From a virus: a DNA stretch of 64,000 nt. Of the stretch, positions 26,573 to 37,127 are shown in pieces (position 1 is the stretch's first letter; each line of letters opens with the position of its first letter). The DNA is taken from IMG/VR virus record IMGVR_UViG_3300042924_008060, positions 1 through 64,000 of that record, one strand, 5' to 3'. The translations under genes and the position numbers were made by a program. The notes beneath the pieces are model-generated. The model had not been told where the DNA came from. It ran no database searches and saw only the letters and a list, made by a program, of their open reading frames with translations.

Positions 26573-29500
26573 ATGACGGGTGATTTCACCGACAAGGAAC
26601 GAGTAGTTGTATCGCGTCGCATGCTGGCGCCTGCGCGCACTATTGGTGACGTTGATAAAAAGGCTCTTACTTTCAAGGCTTCAGTTATTGAATCAGCCAA
26701 ACAGGAAAGACTTATTGCCGATATCGCAGTAAAAGCTCTTGGCGAAAATCGCCAAACATACGAAGATACCGACAATAAGAAACGTGAATTCACTGGAGAC
26801 ACTAGACCTGGCGTTCAGTCCGACGAATTTGGTCACAGATGGGAAACTGCAGCGAAGTGGGAGCCAGGAAAAAGGTTTGTACTTAGTCCATCATACGAAA
26901 GCAAAAATGGCATGGACACCATGCCAAACATTGGGTGGATTGAGCCGACAACTGGGAATTTCAAAAATCTCGACGAAATGCTTTTTGAGCTTAATCGCAA
27001 ACCGCAAATAAAACTTACAAAATTTAAAGTAAATGCAAAAACAGATGATGTAATCCAGGAATCGGCAGAAGAAATAGATGGATTCTCTATTACTGCAGGC
27101 ATGTCATTCGATGAGCGACGAGCCAAACTACGTGAACTAACAGAAAAAGAAAACGGACTAGAAAAAAAACGCCTCCCTGGCAGACCTCTCTCTTCTCGTA
27201 TTCCTGGTGGAAATCTCATTGCGCGAGCTGCTGCTCGATTCGGCGTAGTCCGTGACGAGCTAAACAAATTCAGATGCCCTCCGGGAACCCCTGCTGCAAA
27301 CCAATTTACGGACATGTTCGGAACCAACTGTTTTGGTTTTAGCGCGTCCAGATTCTCTCGCTTTGCTGCGCGTAAGGCAAAAGAGATGCAGGAATCAGGG
27401 GAGCTTGGTGGTTTTACAAACGGAGTAAGAACACTACTTAACTTTATAAAAAACAATGAGTGGGATTCAAATGTTCCGTGGGCTCCAGTCAGAATGGCAA
27501 GAAGCCCGTATTACGACGAGATAACTGGAGAAAGACTAGATTCCCCAGATTGGCGTACGGTTGACGTTGAGCCAGGTCAGCGACTTTTTAGAAACGGACT
27601 GATAAATGCCCAGGATGCGGCTATCAAGTTCGATGAAAGCGTTTCGGAACTATATAGCGAATTGGGTGTTGACAGAAGCGATGCTGCACGAGCAGTAAAT
27701 GCTGACGTATTCGAGGCAGTAGAAAAGCTAAATGAGCTGTTCGTCGCAACGGGCGGCAGAGATGGTTGGGACCTAAACGTATCGAATGTTTCTGGAATGG
27801 GCGATATGTCCAGAATGAGACCAGACGAGGTTCGCAGGTACATAACAGCCCGCCTGCAGAAGGTGGCTAACTGGAAAGCGCTGACCAAGCCAGAACAAGA
27901 GCGCTTAATTGAAGCTGACATTAAGAGATATTACGAAACAGAGCGAGCATATTTTGAAACAGCTTTGCATCTGTACAAAACAAAACCAGGAACCGCTAAA
28001 TTTTTCGACCGAATTGAATACAATTTCTTCACTAATGACGAAGCAGGAACTGCGGTTCACGGAAGCATGAGGCCAGGTGCTGGTGGAATACGTGGAGTAA
28101 TGCACGTAAACCTAGAGCGCATCATGACAAACCAGGAATCGATGCTGCCAGACATGCGTGCAGATGAACGACTTGCCGTATCTGCTGTTGGGGTTGTCAG
28201 TGACTCAGAGGCGAAGAGCGCAGTAGCAGACTTCTTGATAAATTCCGAATATGCAGCACGCCATATGGCAGGGCTCATAGACGGGCCGAGGTCATTTACT
28301 AAACATATTGCTTTTCATGAGTTTTCACACGGAATTCAAAGCCAGGCATTCATTCAAAAAATTCTTCGCAAAGCTATCGATAACGGCGGAAAAATTGAAA
28401 TCCCTCAGTACAAACAAGACAAGAGAACTGGTGCGATGACGTTTGTCGGCAACCGTATTGTCACTGTTGATTTCGATGAAGAGCGTGGAGGCTTGTTGAC
28501 AAATCTAACAAGCGGTGATGTTATGGATTTGATGATGGATTCCAATGATGGCTTGGACCTGAAAAATATGTCAGATGCATTAAAGCGCAGTGAAGTGGCT
28601 GCATTTCTTGCTGGCAAGTACCCAACCGAATATACAGAAGGCAGCGAAATATGGGGTCTTGAGGTTGGTGCAGAACTACATGCACTACGCGAACAGGGAC
28701 TTATTTTCGGAGATGACGTAGACGCAGCATTGGAGTGGATGGATGACGTTGAGCGAAGCAGGCTTTCTGCCGAGCGCGCAGATATTGATGCAGAAGAACG
28801 CGCAATACTGGAAAGTACTACATTCAGGCCGACTTCCAGCTCTTCTGCAGACCGCCTTTCCGATGAAGAAATCGATGAAATGTCCGGAGACATTGAGAAA
28901 CGAACAATAGAGGAAAGACGGGAAAAACTTAAAGAATTTAAAAAATTCTATTCGGAACTCGATGAAGAAGAGATGTTCCAACAAGCTGCACTGGTTGATG
29001 CCCAAAGAAGAGACATACGCGCACAACTTGATAATTTTACGAATGAGCTCAATGGGCTTTCTGAACTACCAGAAGATGCAACAGAGGAATCAATAACAGA
29101 GCGAATAGAGAAAGTGGCTGACCTCAGCAAGAAAATTGAAGAAGGTCAAAAAATACTTGACTACTACGAGAAAATGTACTCTGATTCGCGTTCTGAGTGG
29201 AGGAAGAAATTCGGAGTTGGAGCAAAGGGTGAGGCATCGAGATTCGACAGGGTAGTCGAAAAAACAAGACGTGATGCAGGAATGGTGGATGACGAAGAAA
29301 TAAAAGCATTTGCTAAAGCAAAAAGAATTGATGACATAACATCTTCAGCAAAAACAAAATCAGAAAATCAACTGATTCGCCGTGCCGCTGATATTGACGT
29401 CTTGGTTAAAGACAGGCTAGAAGACGACCCGGAAGTTCAAGAATTAATGGAGGAGCGCTCAATTCTCCGTTCTGAATATATTTCACGAATTGCAGAGAGT

Positions 29501-32500
29501 GGTGATTCGCGTGCAACAGCAAGGGCCGGTAGGGAGTTTAATGGCAAGGTAGATGAATTACTCAAACCAAAACCTAAGAAAATAAAGAAATTTAAATCGC
29601 AAAAAGAAGCTATAGACAATGCGAAACGAGAGAAAGCGCGCCTGCGTCGAAAGATAACCAAAGAACAAGCTGCTGCAATCCGAGAGATGGATGATTTCGT
29701 AGCCCCAGAAATAGCGCAGATGTTAACTCCGGAAAAGCAAACTGTTGTAGGTAGGGCGATGAATGCAAGAAATGCTCGTCTCAACCGTCTTGGCCTTGCC
29801 GTAGACCCGAGGCGCAAGGACGAGGGTTCGCTGTCTGAACAGGTGCGCAACATACTCATCCCAACAATGGAAGCAATTGATTCGTCGTCGATAGATTCGC
29901 CATTTGAATTTGAGGTTGTATCCGACTTCCCAGCAGTAGAAGTAAAGGGGAAAAAGGTTGGGGATGAAATAAATGTAGATAATTTCATTTCTGGACGTGT
30001 ACTCACATCTCGCTCTAAACCGACATCATCACCTCGAGGGACAGATAAGGAAACGGGCCGCGTAAAGAGGAAAATAATCATTAGTGTTGCAGAAGGAAAT
30101 CGCGGAGTCTTTCCAAATGCCGAAAAAGATGATGAGCAAAAGTTCGTCGCACCTCCAGGGAAACTGAGAATCATTAGTCGCGACAAAGATGGAACGATAA
30201 GAGCTGAAATTGTAAGACAGAAAGACACCGTTGATGTACTTGATGCCCTTGTTGACGGAATCAGCTCTGGAACCGATGACGCCATATGGCGACAGGGAAA
30301 CTCTAAGAAAATTAGAGAAGTTGCCGATAAAGAAATAATAAGAAGAAGCAAACTCGGCATATCGAGGCCAGACTCAACAGAAAGAGAATCTGCAGATATA
30401 GACGAGACAAGCGCTGAGATAATTGATTCAGTTGCAGATTTTGGGTCAACCTTCGGCGAAGCCCCATCAAGACGACTTTCTTCTGGGTCTACACATTTTG
30501 GACCAACTCTCTCCAGAGAGGAAAGACGGTCTTCGCGGAGAAAGCAGCTTTCGTCTGATATGCGTGAGCTGCGCTCAATTCTCAATGGTAATGGTTCAAA
30601 AGAGTATGACGACATTGCATCAGACATGCTCGACTCAAATGTTGCAGAAGCTCTTCGAAGGTACTCAGATGAACAGATAGCACAGTTGATTGAAAATGCT
30701 GCATTTAAAATGCACAGTTCTTTCGACAGACGAGTTCGAGTGAGAATGCGTGACGAAGATATTAGTTCGTTGTCGGAAAATGGGGTTGTTCGTTCTGGCG
30801 GAGTTCGTCCTGGTGTTCCATCCACCTCAAGAAGAACAGAACGACTTTCAAGAATGGCACCAAACGACAGGCGCGGACGTCTGTCTAGTGGACGTATCAG
30901 CTCGGTAGAGGAATTAGAAAGTAGGGCGAAACTGGAAGATGAGGTAGCCGCAAAAGCGGCAGACATTTTCGACAAAGTTGTTGCTGGTGGAAAAAACGTC
31001 GACGACATGAATACTGACGAGATATCAAAGGTTTTTGGTAAATCACTGGTCCGCTCAACAAGGAAGGCAATTAGCGCAAAGCACAAAAATACATACATTG
31101 CCGAAGACGTACCGACAGCGTTGGCGCTTATGTCACTCGGCCATCACGTGATTGTAAAAGATGCAGACCTAACACTTACCGCTAGCGCTCAGGCAAAGCT
31201 AGAGAAGGCAGTGCAGAAAAGCGCCTTGACCCATATTGAGCAGAATAACGAAAGATGGTTGAACTTCAAGAAAGCATACGAAGCTGATGTGCTTTCAAAT
31301 AATCCAAGCATCGATATCTCATCAAAAGATTTTGTAAACAAAATGAAAAAAGACTATGTCGACAGCTACCAGGCTGACCTATGTGGGCTTTATGATGCAA
31401 TGCAAAATCTGCTGTGTTCTGGCCATATCGGCATAGATAGAGAAAAGATGCCCCAGACAAACGGAAGAACAAAAGGCGCAAACACAATTGCCATACGGAT
31501 GTTAAAAAATGGTAAAGCCGATGGGAAATGGGAACCTGCATCTGGACTGTCTACTGAGGATAGTGAAAGATACGCATCCCTAAAAAAACGTCATCCAATG
31601 AAAAATAAACCATCATCGAACCCAATGTCAGAGGATGAACTTAATTGGTTCTACTCGAACACGGATTGGAATAACACCGAGGTGAATCTTGAGGGTGAAT
31701 TTATTCAATTCCTAAATGAAACACTTACACCAGAAGACCCGTCTACTGGTCCATCCGTACGTAAAAAAACAGTCCCCGCAAACGAGTATGCTCCGTCGCA
31801 GCAGCAGCTTGTCGCATCAAAGGTGTCTGGCATGGCAGATGGAATAACCAAAAAAGCACTTGAAATCGCAGACCAACTAGAGCAAGAAGGTCTTGATAGA
31901 AAGTCCGATGAATTCAGACGGCGCTTCCTTGAAGAAATCAATAAGCAGTGGTTCAGTTCGCCGATACTCGCAACAATGGATAAATACATTTTGGATGGAC
32001 ATCACAGATGGGCAGGAATAAACGTAGCGAATCTTGGCTTAGGTGATGAATTGCAGGTTCCACTAAATGTTAACGAAGTGCAAACCGACATCGTTGAGGG
32101 CCTTACACTTGGCAGAGCTTTTCAGGAAGTATATGGAATCAAGGAAGCAAGACTTGGTGCAGAAAATGCTTGGCAAAAGGGAGATATTGCTGAAATCAGC
32201 GACTCGGAAATTGCGAAAGTTGCAGAAGACCTAAAGACGAATATTTCAGACATGGCCGACGAGCTCTATGAGCGAGGTGACTTCATCAAGGTTGGTGCCG
32301 TCGGATACACAGCACGTCCGGACTACAAAAAAGCAGTTACCACAAGACAGTCGTTGCGTTCCAATCGCAGAATAGTCCTACCAGACGATTCTGATGAAAT
32401 CACAGGTAGGGCAGCTGCGCGAAGGACATGGTTCAGCTCTGGAAGAGACATGACAAGTGCCGCGAGCCGAGCTAGAAATGATAGAAATGCAAATGCAAGA

Positions 32501-33949
32501 GCAGTTAGCGCGCTAACAAAAGCCGGAGTAGAAAAATCCGAGCGCGGAGACATGGTCCAGGCGATTGCGGCAATGAGCGTCTTTGGAAACGGTGGGACAT
32601 CAGAAGATATAGCAAAGGTGGCAAACCAAATTGCTGCTGCTGGAAATCAAGACCTGGCTCTTGTCGCTGTCAGGGAGCTCCAAAGAAGTGGAGCGATAGA
32701 CAAAAACACAGCCATGCGCGCGATGGAAAAACTTGGCGATTACTCAGGGCCAAGAAAACCAGTGAGTAACAGAAAAAAACTACAAAACTCATTTGCCGAT
32801 GGGTTTGGGGCATTTATGAAGAATGTTTCAGAAAAACGCAATAACAATCGTACGCGTGGGGTTCTGTCAAGGACGCGCAGGCAGGTCCTAACAGGGAAAA
32901 TGTCAGACGGAGATACTGACGCCACTTCCTCGCAGAGAATCGGAATGTCCGCAATTAATTTTGCCAAAGACTATCAATCATCAATCGGTCTATCTTCTGA
33001 TATTCCAAATGAATTGAGGCCAGTGAGTGGATATCTTGTTCACAATTCATATAAAAAGGCAAAACAAAATCAAGTATTGCAAAACAATTCAGGCAATATT
33101 GACATGGATGCAAATTTTGAAATCATGGACGAAGATATTGTCGGTGATGGACTTACCGCATTCGGCGACATAGAAGTTGTACTTAAGCCAAATGTATCGA
33201 ACAGAGTTGCATATGGTAAGGGTGATTCGTTAAGCACCGGCCACAGACCGGTTGCATTAAACTCAATGAACCGTGATGACATCGTTGATGCTTATATCGG
33301 TGGTAGCAGCCCAGGTTCGAGAAGCAGAAATCTAGTATCAACGCTAAATCTTCTCGGTGCTGGCATGTCAGATGATTTCTCTTCCGTAAATAGTGGAAGA
33401 GATAGAGATGGCAAATTCCCAACTCCTGGCAGCTTGGGTCAAGGGGTGGACAGGGATATATTCGAAGCACAAATTCTTGGCGGTTTTGATAAGGATGAAG
33501 TTGAGAAAATCAACTACCCATTCTCCCGACTATCTGAAAATTCTGGTAAAGAAGATATTTCTGACGTAGTCAATAATCGCTCGATTGCTGAGCGGCTTCG
33601 TTCGGCAGGATTCTCACAAGAAGAGATTGAGTATTTTTACTCAATTAACTCTGGAAGCAAAATGAATACGCAAAGCATGCAAAAATTAAGAAACTATAGA
33701 GCTGCAAAAAAAATACAAGATGAATATAAAAAACTTGGTTTTGATAATGTAGGGATAGCTCACCCAGAAGGAATTAATCTTTTTGATGCCAGGAGCTATA
33801 GTGCAGCAGCAAAGCGCTCCGACGACATAGAGACAGTCCTTAGGGAAAAAATAATGCGCGAGATTGCAGAAAACGCCAAAAAGCTTCTTGAAGAGATGAG
33901 AAAAGAGAAAAGTCCTAGCCTTGTGACTAGAAGCGGAGCAATGCTATGA
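26573..33949 (+). CDS. Giant polyvalent protein 2: zincin and ParB-like domains
   Basis: A 2,458-residue protein in one frame. Visible parts are an N-terminal 205-residue domain ending at PLSSR (205-209), a Cys module RCPPGTP...FTD...TNC (C235, C253), a metallopeptidase HEFSH (582-586), a long charged coiled-coil region (about 760-1000), and a ParB/Srx-like domain with ILDGHHRWAG (D1808-R1812) preceded by SSPILATMDKY. LSSG sits at 1302 and 1437, FSSG at 1954 and LSSD at 2140. Predicted pieces are 1-209, 210-1305, 1306-1440, 1441-1957 and 1958-2458. The last piece is unrecognised. The stop overlaps the next start (ATGA). Confidence 0.85.
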   Translation: MTGDFTDKERVVVSRRMLAPARTIGDVDKKALTFKASVIESAKQERLIADIAVKALGENRQTYEDTDNKKREFTGDTRPGVQSDEFGHRWETAAKWEPGKRFVLSPSYESKNGMDTMPNIGWIEPTTGNFKNLDEMLFELNRKPQIKLTKFKVNAKTDDVIQESAEEIDGFSITAGMSFDERRAKLRELTEKENGLEKKRLPGRPLSSRIPGGNLIARAAARFGVVRDELNKFRCPPGTPAANQFTDMFGTNCFGFSASRFSRFAARKAKEMQESGELGGFTNGVRTLLNFIKNNEWDSNVPWAPVRMARSPYYDEITGERLDSPDWRTVDVEPGQRLFRNGLINAQDAAIKFDESVSELYSELGVDRSDAARAVNADVFEAVEKLNELFVATGGRDGWDLNVSNVSGMGDMSRMRPDEVRRYITARLQKVANWKALTKPEQERLIEADIKRYYETERAYFETALHLYKTKPGTAKFFDRIEYNFFTNDEAGTAVHGSMRPGAGGIRGVMHVNLERIMTNQESMLPDMRADERLAVSAVGVVSDSEAKSAVADFLINSEYAARHMAGLIDGPRSFTKHIAFHEFSHGIQSQAFIQKILRKAIDNGGKIEIPQYKQDKRTGAMTFVGNRIVTVDFDEERGGLLTNLTSGDVMDLMMDSNDGLDLKNMSDALKRSEVAAFLAGKYPTEYTEGSEIWGLEVGAELHALREQGLIFGDDVDAALEWMDDVERSRLSAERADIDAEERAILESTTFRPTSSSSADRLSDEEIDEMSGDIEKRTIEERREKLKEFKKFYSELDEEEMFQQAALVDAQRRDIRAQLDNFTNELNGLSELPEDATEESITERIEKVADLSKKIEEGQKILDYYEKMYSDSRSEWRKKFGVGAKGEASRFDRVVEKTRRDAGMVDDEEIKAFAKAKRIDDITSSAKTKSENQLIRRAADIDVLVKDRLEDDPEVQELMEERSILRSEYISRIAESGDSRATARAGREFNGKVDELLKPKPKKIKKFKSQKEAIDNAKREKARLRRKITKEQAAAIREMDDFVAPEIAQMLTPEKQTVVGRAMNARNARLNRLGLAVDPRRKDEGSLSEQVRNILIPTMEAIDSSSIDSPFEFEVVSDFPAVEVKGKKVGDEINVDNFISGRVLTSRSKPTSSPRGTDKETGRVKRKIIISVAEGNRGVFPNAEKDDEQKFVAPPGKLRIISRDKDGTIRAEIVRQKDTVDVLDALVDGISSGTDDAIWRQGNSKKIREVADKEIIRRSKLGISRPDSTERESADIDETSAEIIDSVADFGSTFGEAPSRRLSSGSTHFGPTLSREERRSSRRKQLSSDMRELRSILNGNGSKEYDDIASDMLDSNVAEALRRYSDEQIAQLIENAAFKMHSSFDRRVRVRMRDEDISSLSENGVVRSGGVRPGVPSTSRRTERLSRMAPNDRRGRLSSGRISSVEELESRAKLEDEVAAKAADIFDKVVAGGKNVDDMNTDEISKVFGKSLVRSTRKAISAKHKNTYIAEDVPTALALMSLGHHVIVKDADLTLTASAQAKLEKAVQKSALTHIEQNNERWLNFKKAYEADVLSNNPSIDISSKDFVNKMKKDYVDSYQADLCGLYDAMQNLLCSGHIGIDREKMPQTNGRTKGANTIAIRMLKNGKADGKWEPASGLSTEDSERYASLKKRHPMKNKPSSNPMSEDELNWFYSNTDWNNTEVNLEGEFIQFLNETLTPEDPSTGPSVRKKTVPANEYAPSQQQLVASKVSGMADGITKKALEIADQLEQEGLDRKSDEFRRRFLEEINKQWFSSPILATMDKYILDGHHRWAGINVANLGLGDELQVPLNVNEVQTDIVEGLTLGRAFQEVYGIKEARLGAENAWQKGDIAEISDSEIAKVAEDLKTNISDMADELYERGDFIKVGAVGYTARPDYKKAVTTRQSLRSNRRIVLPDDSDEITGRAAARRTWFSSGRDMTSAASRARNDRNANARAVSALTKAGVEKSERGDMVQAIAAMSVFGNGGTSEDIAKVANQIAAAGNQDLALVAVRELQRSGAIDKNTAMRAMEKLGDYSGPRKPVSNRKKLQNSFADGFGAFMKNVSEKRNNNRTRGVLSRTRRQVLTGKMSDGDTDATSSQRIGMSAINFAKDYQSSIGLSSDIPNELRPVSGYLVHNSYKKAKQNQVLQNNSGNIDMDANFEIMDEDIVGDGLTAFGDIEVVLKPNVSNRVAYGKGDSLSTGHRPVALNSMNRDDIVDAYIGGSSPGSRSRNLVSTLNLLGAGMSDDFSSVNSGRDRDGKFPTPGSLGQGVDRDIFEAQILGGFDKDEVEKINYPFSRLSENSGKEDISDVVNNRSIAERLRSAGFSQEEIEYFYSINSGSKMNTQSMQKLRNYRAAKKIQDEYKKLGFDNVGIAHPEGINLFDARSYSAAAKRSDDIETVLREKIMREIAENAKKLLEEMRKEKSPSLVTRSGAML

Positions 33950-34458
33950 AAGCTGTATTGGCTGGTTCAATAGGCCAAGACCGTATTTATTACATAATCG
34001 ACGCGAATAAAAATTCCAAAGATGGTGCAGTTGTTCGTCCGGACGGAAGTGCCGTATTCGTGTACTTTTTCTCTTTTGCAGCAAAAGCAATCGGCGTCAG
34101 AAAGAACCGCTCGTCAAGATTTTTACGATTTCTTTGGGATTCACCACAAAATCCAACCAAGGGTTCATGGTACGACACATTTATTTTAAAAACTAAGCCA
34201 ATAGATAAAAAAATGCTTGACGGTCTAAATGTTGTTTCAAAATTGGGTAAAAAACAAAAATCGCTTAAACAAAAATCTGACCGCATTCAGGAGTTTTTAA
34301 ACACAAAGACTGATGTTGTTCAAGTTCAAACTAGTTGCTGCGGAGGAATGGTAAAGTCTGAGAGGGATATTTATTCATTTAAATCGCTGCAACAGCGCGA
34401 CGACGCCTGGAACGCAATGAATATTTTGCGCCAATTGGAGGATAACAACGATGTCTAA
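33946..34458 (+). CDS. Head-operon protein of unknown function
   Basis: A 170-residue protein, unrecognised. It has a beta-rich N-terminus (YYIIDANKNSKDGAVVRPDGS), a basic middle (KLGKKQKSLKQKSDR) and a C-terminal QTSCCGGMV with a Cys pair. The ATG overlaps the stop of giant 2, and its own end overlaps the next start by 8 bases, so it is part of the same translationally coupled head operon. Confidence 0.68.
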   Translation: MKAVLAGSIGQDRIYYIIDANKNSKDGAVVRPDGSAVFVYFFSFAAKAIGVRKNRSSRFLRFLWDSPQNPTKGSWYDTFILKTKPIDKKMLDGLNVVSKLGKKQKSLKQKSDRIQEFLNTKTDVVQVQTSCCGGMVKSERDIYSFKSLQQRDDAWNAMNILRQLEDNNDV

Positions 34459-35095
34459 CGAAGACGAAATAAAAGCCGACCCACTAGGAGGGCTACTCCC
34501 TCAGGAGATTGTCACCGGCGATATTCTTCGTGGATATGGGCCGCGTCGAGGAAACCTGGAGCGCCTACTTCGCTACTGGCGTCCAATCATGAAAAAACCA
34601 GGCGGGTTCAGGAGATGCAGAGTGATTTTAGCGAATCACCCAGAACTGTATCCGCTGAACAATATTTGCGCATGGCTTCATCATGAAACAACTGGTTTAT
34701 GGCCAAATGAAGGATGCCACCATCCAGGAATGAAGAACTGCAAAAAGAAGATTCGCAAGCTGACCAACTGGACTGATGCACAATTTGCCAGAAGGCTGGC
34801 AAGCAATGCAAAGCCAGCAAATCTTGTTAGAGGGGCAAAAAAAGACGCAATTTTTGACGACGTGTTTTTTCACGACTTTGTTCAACAGGAATCAAAAGGA
34901 ATTGAAGTTGTAACTGAAGATGACTACAAGCATGCGTTTCTTGTTTTGCGCGACTTCTGTGAAATGGAGCCAAAGTTTATGGACTTTTTGAGAGAAGATA
35001 AAAACTGGGAGATTGAAGGCGAGGACGAAACAGGCAGCACAGTGTCGAAGAGTGTTGTAAAAAAGAAATCACTCGATGAGGAGTGCTGTGGTTAA
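34451..35095 (+). CDS. Conserved head-operon protein of unknown function
   Basis: A 214-residue protein. The central region, NLERLLRYWRPIMKKPGG then HPELYPLNNICAWLHHETTG, resembles a family found in many actinophage structural operons, always of unknown role; it also has a conserved His/Cys stretch (CHHPGMKNCKKK). The acidic C-terminus ends DEECCG. It overlaps both neighbours. Confidence 0.7.
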   Translation: MSNEDEIKADPLGGLLPQEIVTGDILRGYGPRRGNLERLLRYWRPIMKKPGGFRRCRVILANHPELYPLNNICAWLHHETTGLWPNEGCHHPGMKNCKKKIRKLTNWTDAQFARRLASNAKPANLVRGAKKDAIFDDVFFHDFVQQESKGIEVVTEDDYKHAFLVLRDFCEMEPKFMDFLREDKNWEIEGEDETGSTVSKSVVKKKSLDEECCG

Positions 35096-37127
35096 TAGCG
35101 ATACAGAATACTGCTGTCCGGAGTCAACTTCTCGTATCGTAACGAGAGTTATTCTTTCTGATTTGGACACTAAGTCAAAGTTTGACTTTATTCGCGGGCG
35201 TGGAGCAATCAGTCAAAAGATTGTTGAGTATAAGGCCCTGTCGCGTCTTAATGGCAATACCAGGAGAAAGCATAAAATTGATTCAAATGGAATCATGAGC
35301 ACTAAGGCAAACTTTGGCCGCCAACTCGGAAGCACATTGCTCAGCACCTTTCTGCCAGGAGATACAGGACCAATTCGTTCCCCTATTCGTTCTGCAACAT
35401 ACAGAACAATAACTCCTGGATTTGGTGGGAGCAGGGGTGGCTCAAGGCCGGGTCAGAATCGTGGTTACAGGTGTCCGGAAGGGTACCAGTACGGCGGGCG
35501 ATTCACTGACAACAGACTTTCTACGTGCGGTGCAAAACTTTTTGATATTCCTTCCGCTCTTGGAGCAACAATTAGAGCAATACGAGGAGCTGGCACATCA
35601 GGACTTCCATCCACTGTTCAGGGTCGCACTGTTACTGGCGGACCAATCGACAGCTCTCTTATTGCAAGCAGGAAACCACAAATTACCCGCGTTGGAAACG
35701 AAAACAGAAGAGCGTCATCAGACAAGGTGAAAGCGCTCATAAAAGAAATCGGTCAATTCAACCTGTCGTCTAACACTAAAGCCAGGAGAATGGTTAGGCG
35801 TGATGGATTCGTTCTGGAACCAGTAGTTCCAACGAAGGTGCTGAGAGCTATCCCGGATAACAGGGACATGGAAGGCGCCTACTACCTTATGTCGACTCTT
35901 TCTTCATCCGACCTCGGCGGAGAAGAGCTTGGACTTCTTTCCAATACTGGAATTAAAAGTTTGATTTATGTTCTACCTGGTGGTTCAACAATAAGCTTGT
36001 CTAAGGCCAGAAATCTCTCTGTTGGCGAGAGAAGAAAACTTGGAAGAGTAGTCAATTCAGCACAAAAAATAAATAACAGCAAAGACCCAGGAGCAAGGCT
36101 AAGAAATGTTGCCGACGAAATAGGCGATGGTATTCAGTATTCCGAATCGTTTGATGGAATCAAAAATCCTAATGAAATAATTGATGGGACAACAGCCTGG
36201 GCAAAGAAGCTATTTGGTAAGCGAAAACTACAGAAATTGCCAAAAGAAGAACAGGGCACCTCGCGAACTACGGTTTCACTTTCCGGGAGAGGAAAGCTAA
36301 TAAACAATCTTGATGATGCAATAAGTTTCATTGCAGACGGAGGTAGTTTTTCACGAATTACACCTATCGTTCTCGCAAAACTTCTAGCAAATCAACAATT
36401 AGTCCGCAAGGAGAAAATATCAAATTCAATATCAGCGGTTGAGTCTGGGGCTCAAAAGTATTTCGTTTACGAAAAGCCAAAAAACTATCAGCACCTAGCG
36501 GAGAGATTTGCGTCAGACCTCCAGCAGCATCTGGGCATGGAGTCTCCGGATGTGATATTTGTTGGAAAACCAAACGATAAAAGAAAGTATCTGAGACAGG
36601 ACGTGGAGTCTGCTGTGCCTGGTGGCGTATTCAACCCGAATCAAAAATTTGAAAACCTTGATATTGCGGATGTTGCAAGAATGCTTGTAAGCGACTTCTT
36701 GACAGACCAGCGCTCAAGACCAGCATCCTCAATTTATCCAATAGATACAGCTGATGGAACCAGGGCGGTATTGGCAGATAACACCACATCAGGATTGATT
36801 GACCTCTCAAAAATAGAAATAACAAAAAGAATGAAGATGCGTCTCAATGATTTTTATGGCGCACAACTCACTCCAGCATATTCTGACTATTATCAAAAGC
36901 TAAGAGCAGAGCAAAGAGTTCTTTTTATGAAACTTTTGTCACAAATGATTAATCGAGCAAGAAGTTTTAACTCAAAAAAATTTGCATCCGACATGAATGG
37001 GTATGGGATGTCTGATGGGGAAAAAATTCACTTAAACATTATTTCTAAACTGTTCAATTCAAGACTTGACGTACTACAAAATCAAAAACAAGTACTTCGA
37101 AGTCTCATTTCCGGAGGTAGCAAGTGA
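35088..37127 (+). CDS. Head-operon protein with Cys module and kinase-like C-terminus
   Basis: A protein of about 679 residues. I prefer GTG 35088, four bases after GAGGAG, over the in-frame ATG at 35076; both lie inside the end of the previous gene. Residues about 110-155 are Gly/Arg-rich and then show YRCPEGYQYGGRFTDNRLSTC, the same Cys pattern as giant 2. The last 250 residues (YFVYEKP...HLAERFASDLQQHLG..., then MLVSDFLTDQRSRPASSI...LADNTTSGLIDLS) have the order of a HipA/PI3K-like kinase: lysine strand, helix, catalytic-loop-like D and a later D-N. The catalytic loop is not canonical, so activity is uncertain. Confidence 0.7.
   Translation: MVNSDTEYCCPESTSRIVTRVILSDLDTKSKFDFIRGRGAISQKIVEYKALSRLNGNTRRKHKIDSNGIMSTKANFGRQLGSTLLSTFLPGDTGPIRSPIRSATYRTITPGFGGSRGGSRPGQNRGYRCPEGYQYGGRFTDNRLSTCGAKLFDIPSALGATIRAIRGAGTSGLPSTVQGRTVTGGPIDSSLIASRKPQITRVGNENRRASSDKVKALIKEIGQFNLSSNTKARRMVRRDGFVLEPVVPTKVLRAIPDNRDMEGAYYLMSTLSSSDLGGEELGLLSNTGIKSLIYVLPGGSTISLSKARNLSVGERRKLGRVVNSAQKINNSKDPGARLRNVADEIGDGIQYSESFDGIKNPNEIIDGTTAWAKKLFGKRKLQKLPKEEQGTSRTTVSLSGRGKLINNLDDAISFIADGGSFSRITPIVLAKLLANQQLVRKEKISNSISAVESGAQKYFVYEKPKNYQHLAERFASDLQQHLGMESPDVIFVGKPNDKRKYLRQDVESAVPGGVFNPNQKFENLDIADVARMLVSDFLTDQRSRPASSIYPIDTADGTRAVLADNTTSGLIDLSKIEITKRMKMRLNDFYGAQLTPAYSDYYQKLRAEQRVLFMKLLSQMINRARSFNSKKFASDMNGYGMSDGEKIHLNIISKLFNSRLDVLQNQKQVLRSLISGGSK

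Noticed and set aside
29437-31098. 553-codon open frame on the minus strand inside giant 2
   Set aside because: It is fully antisense to a continuous, domain-bearing protein, and is Ser/Arg-rich as expected from the reverse frame of a Glu/Asp/Lys-rich coding sequence.
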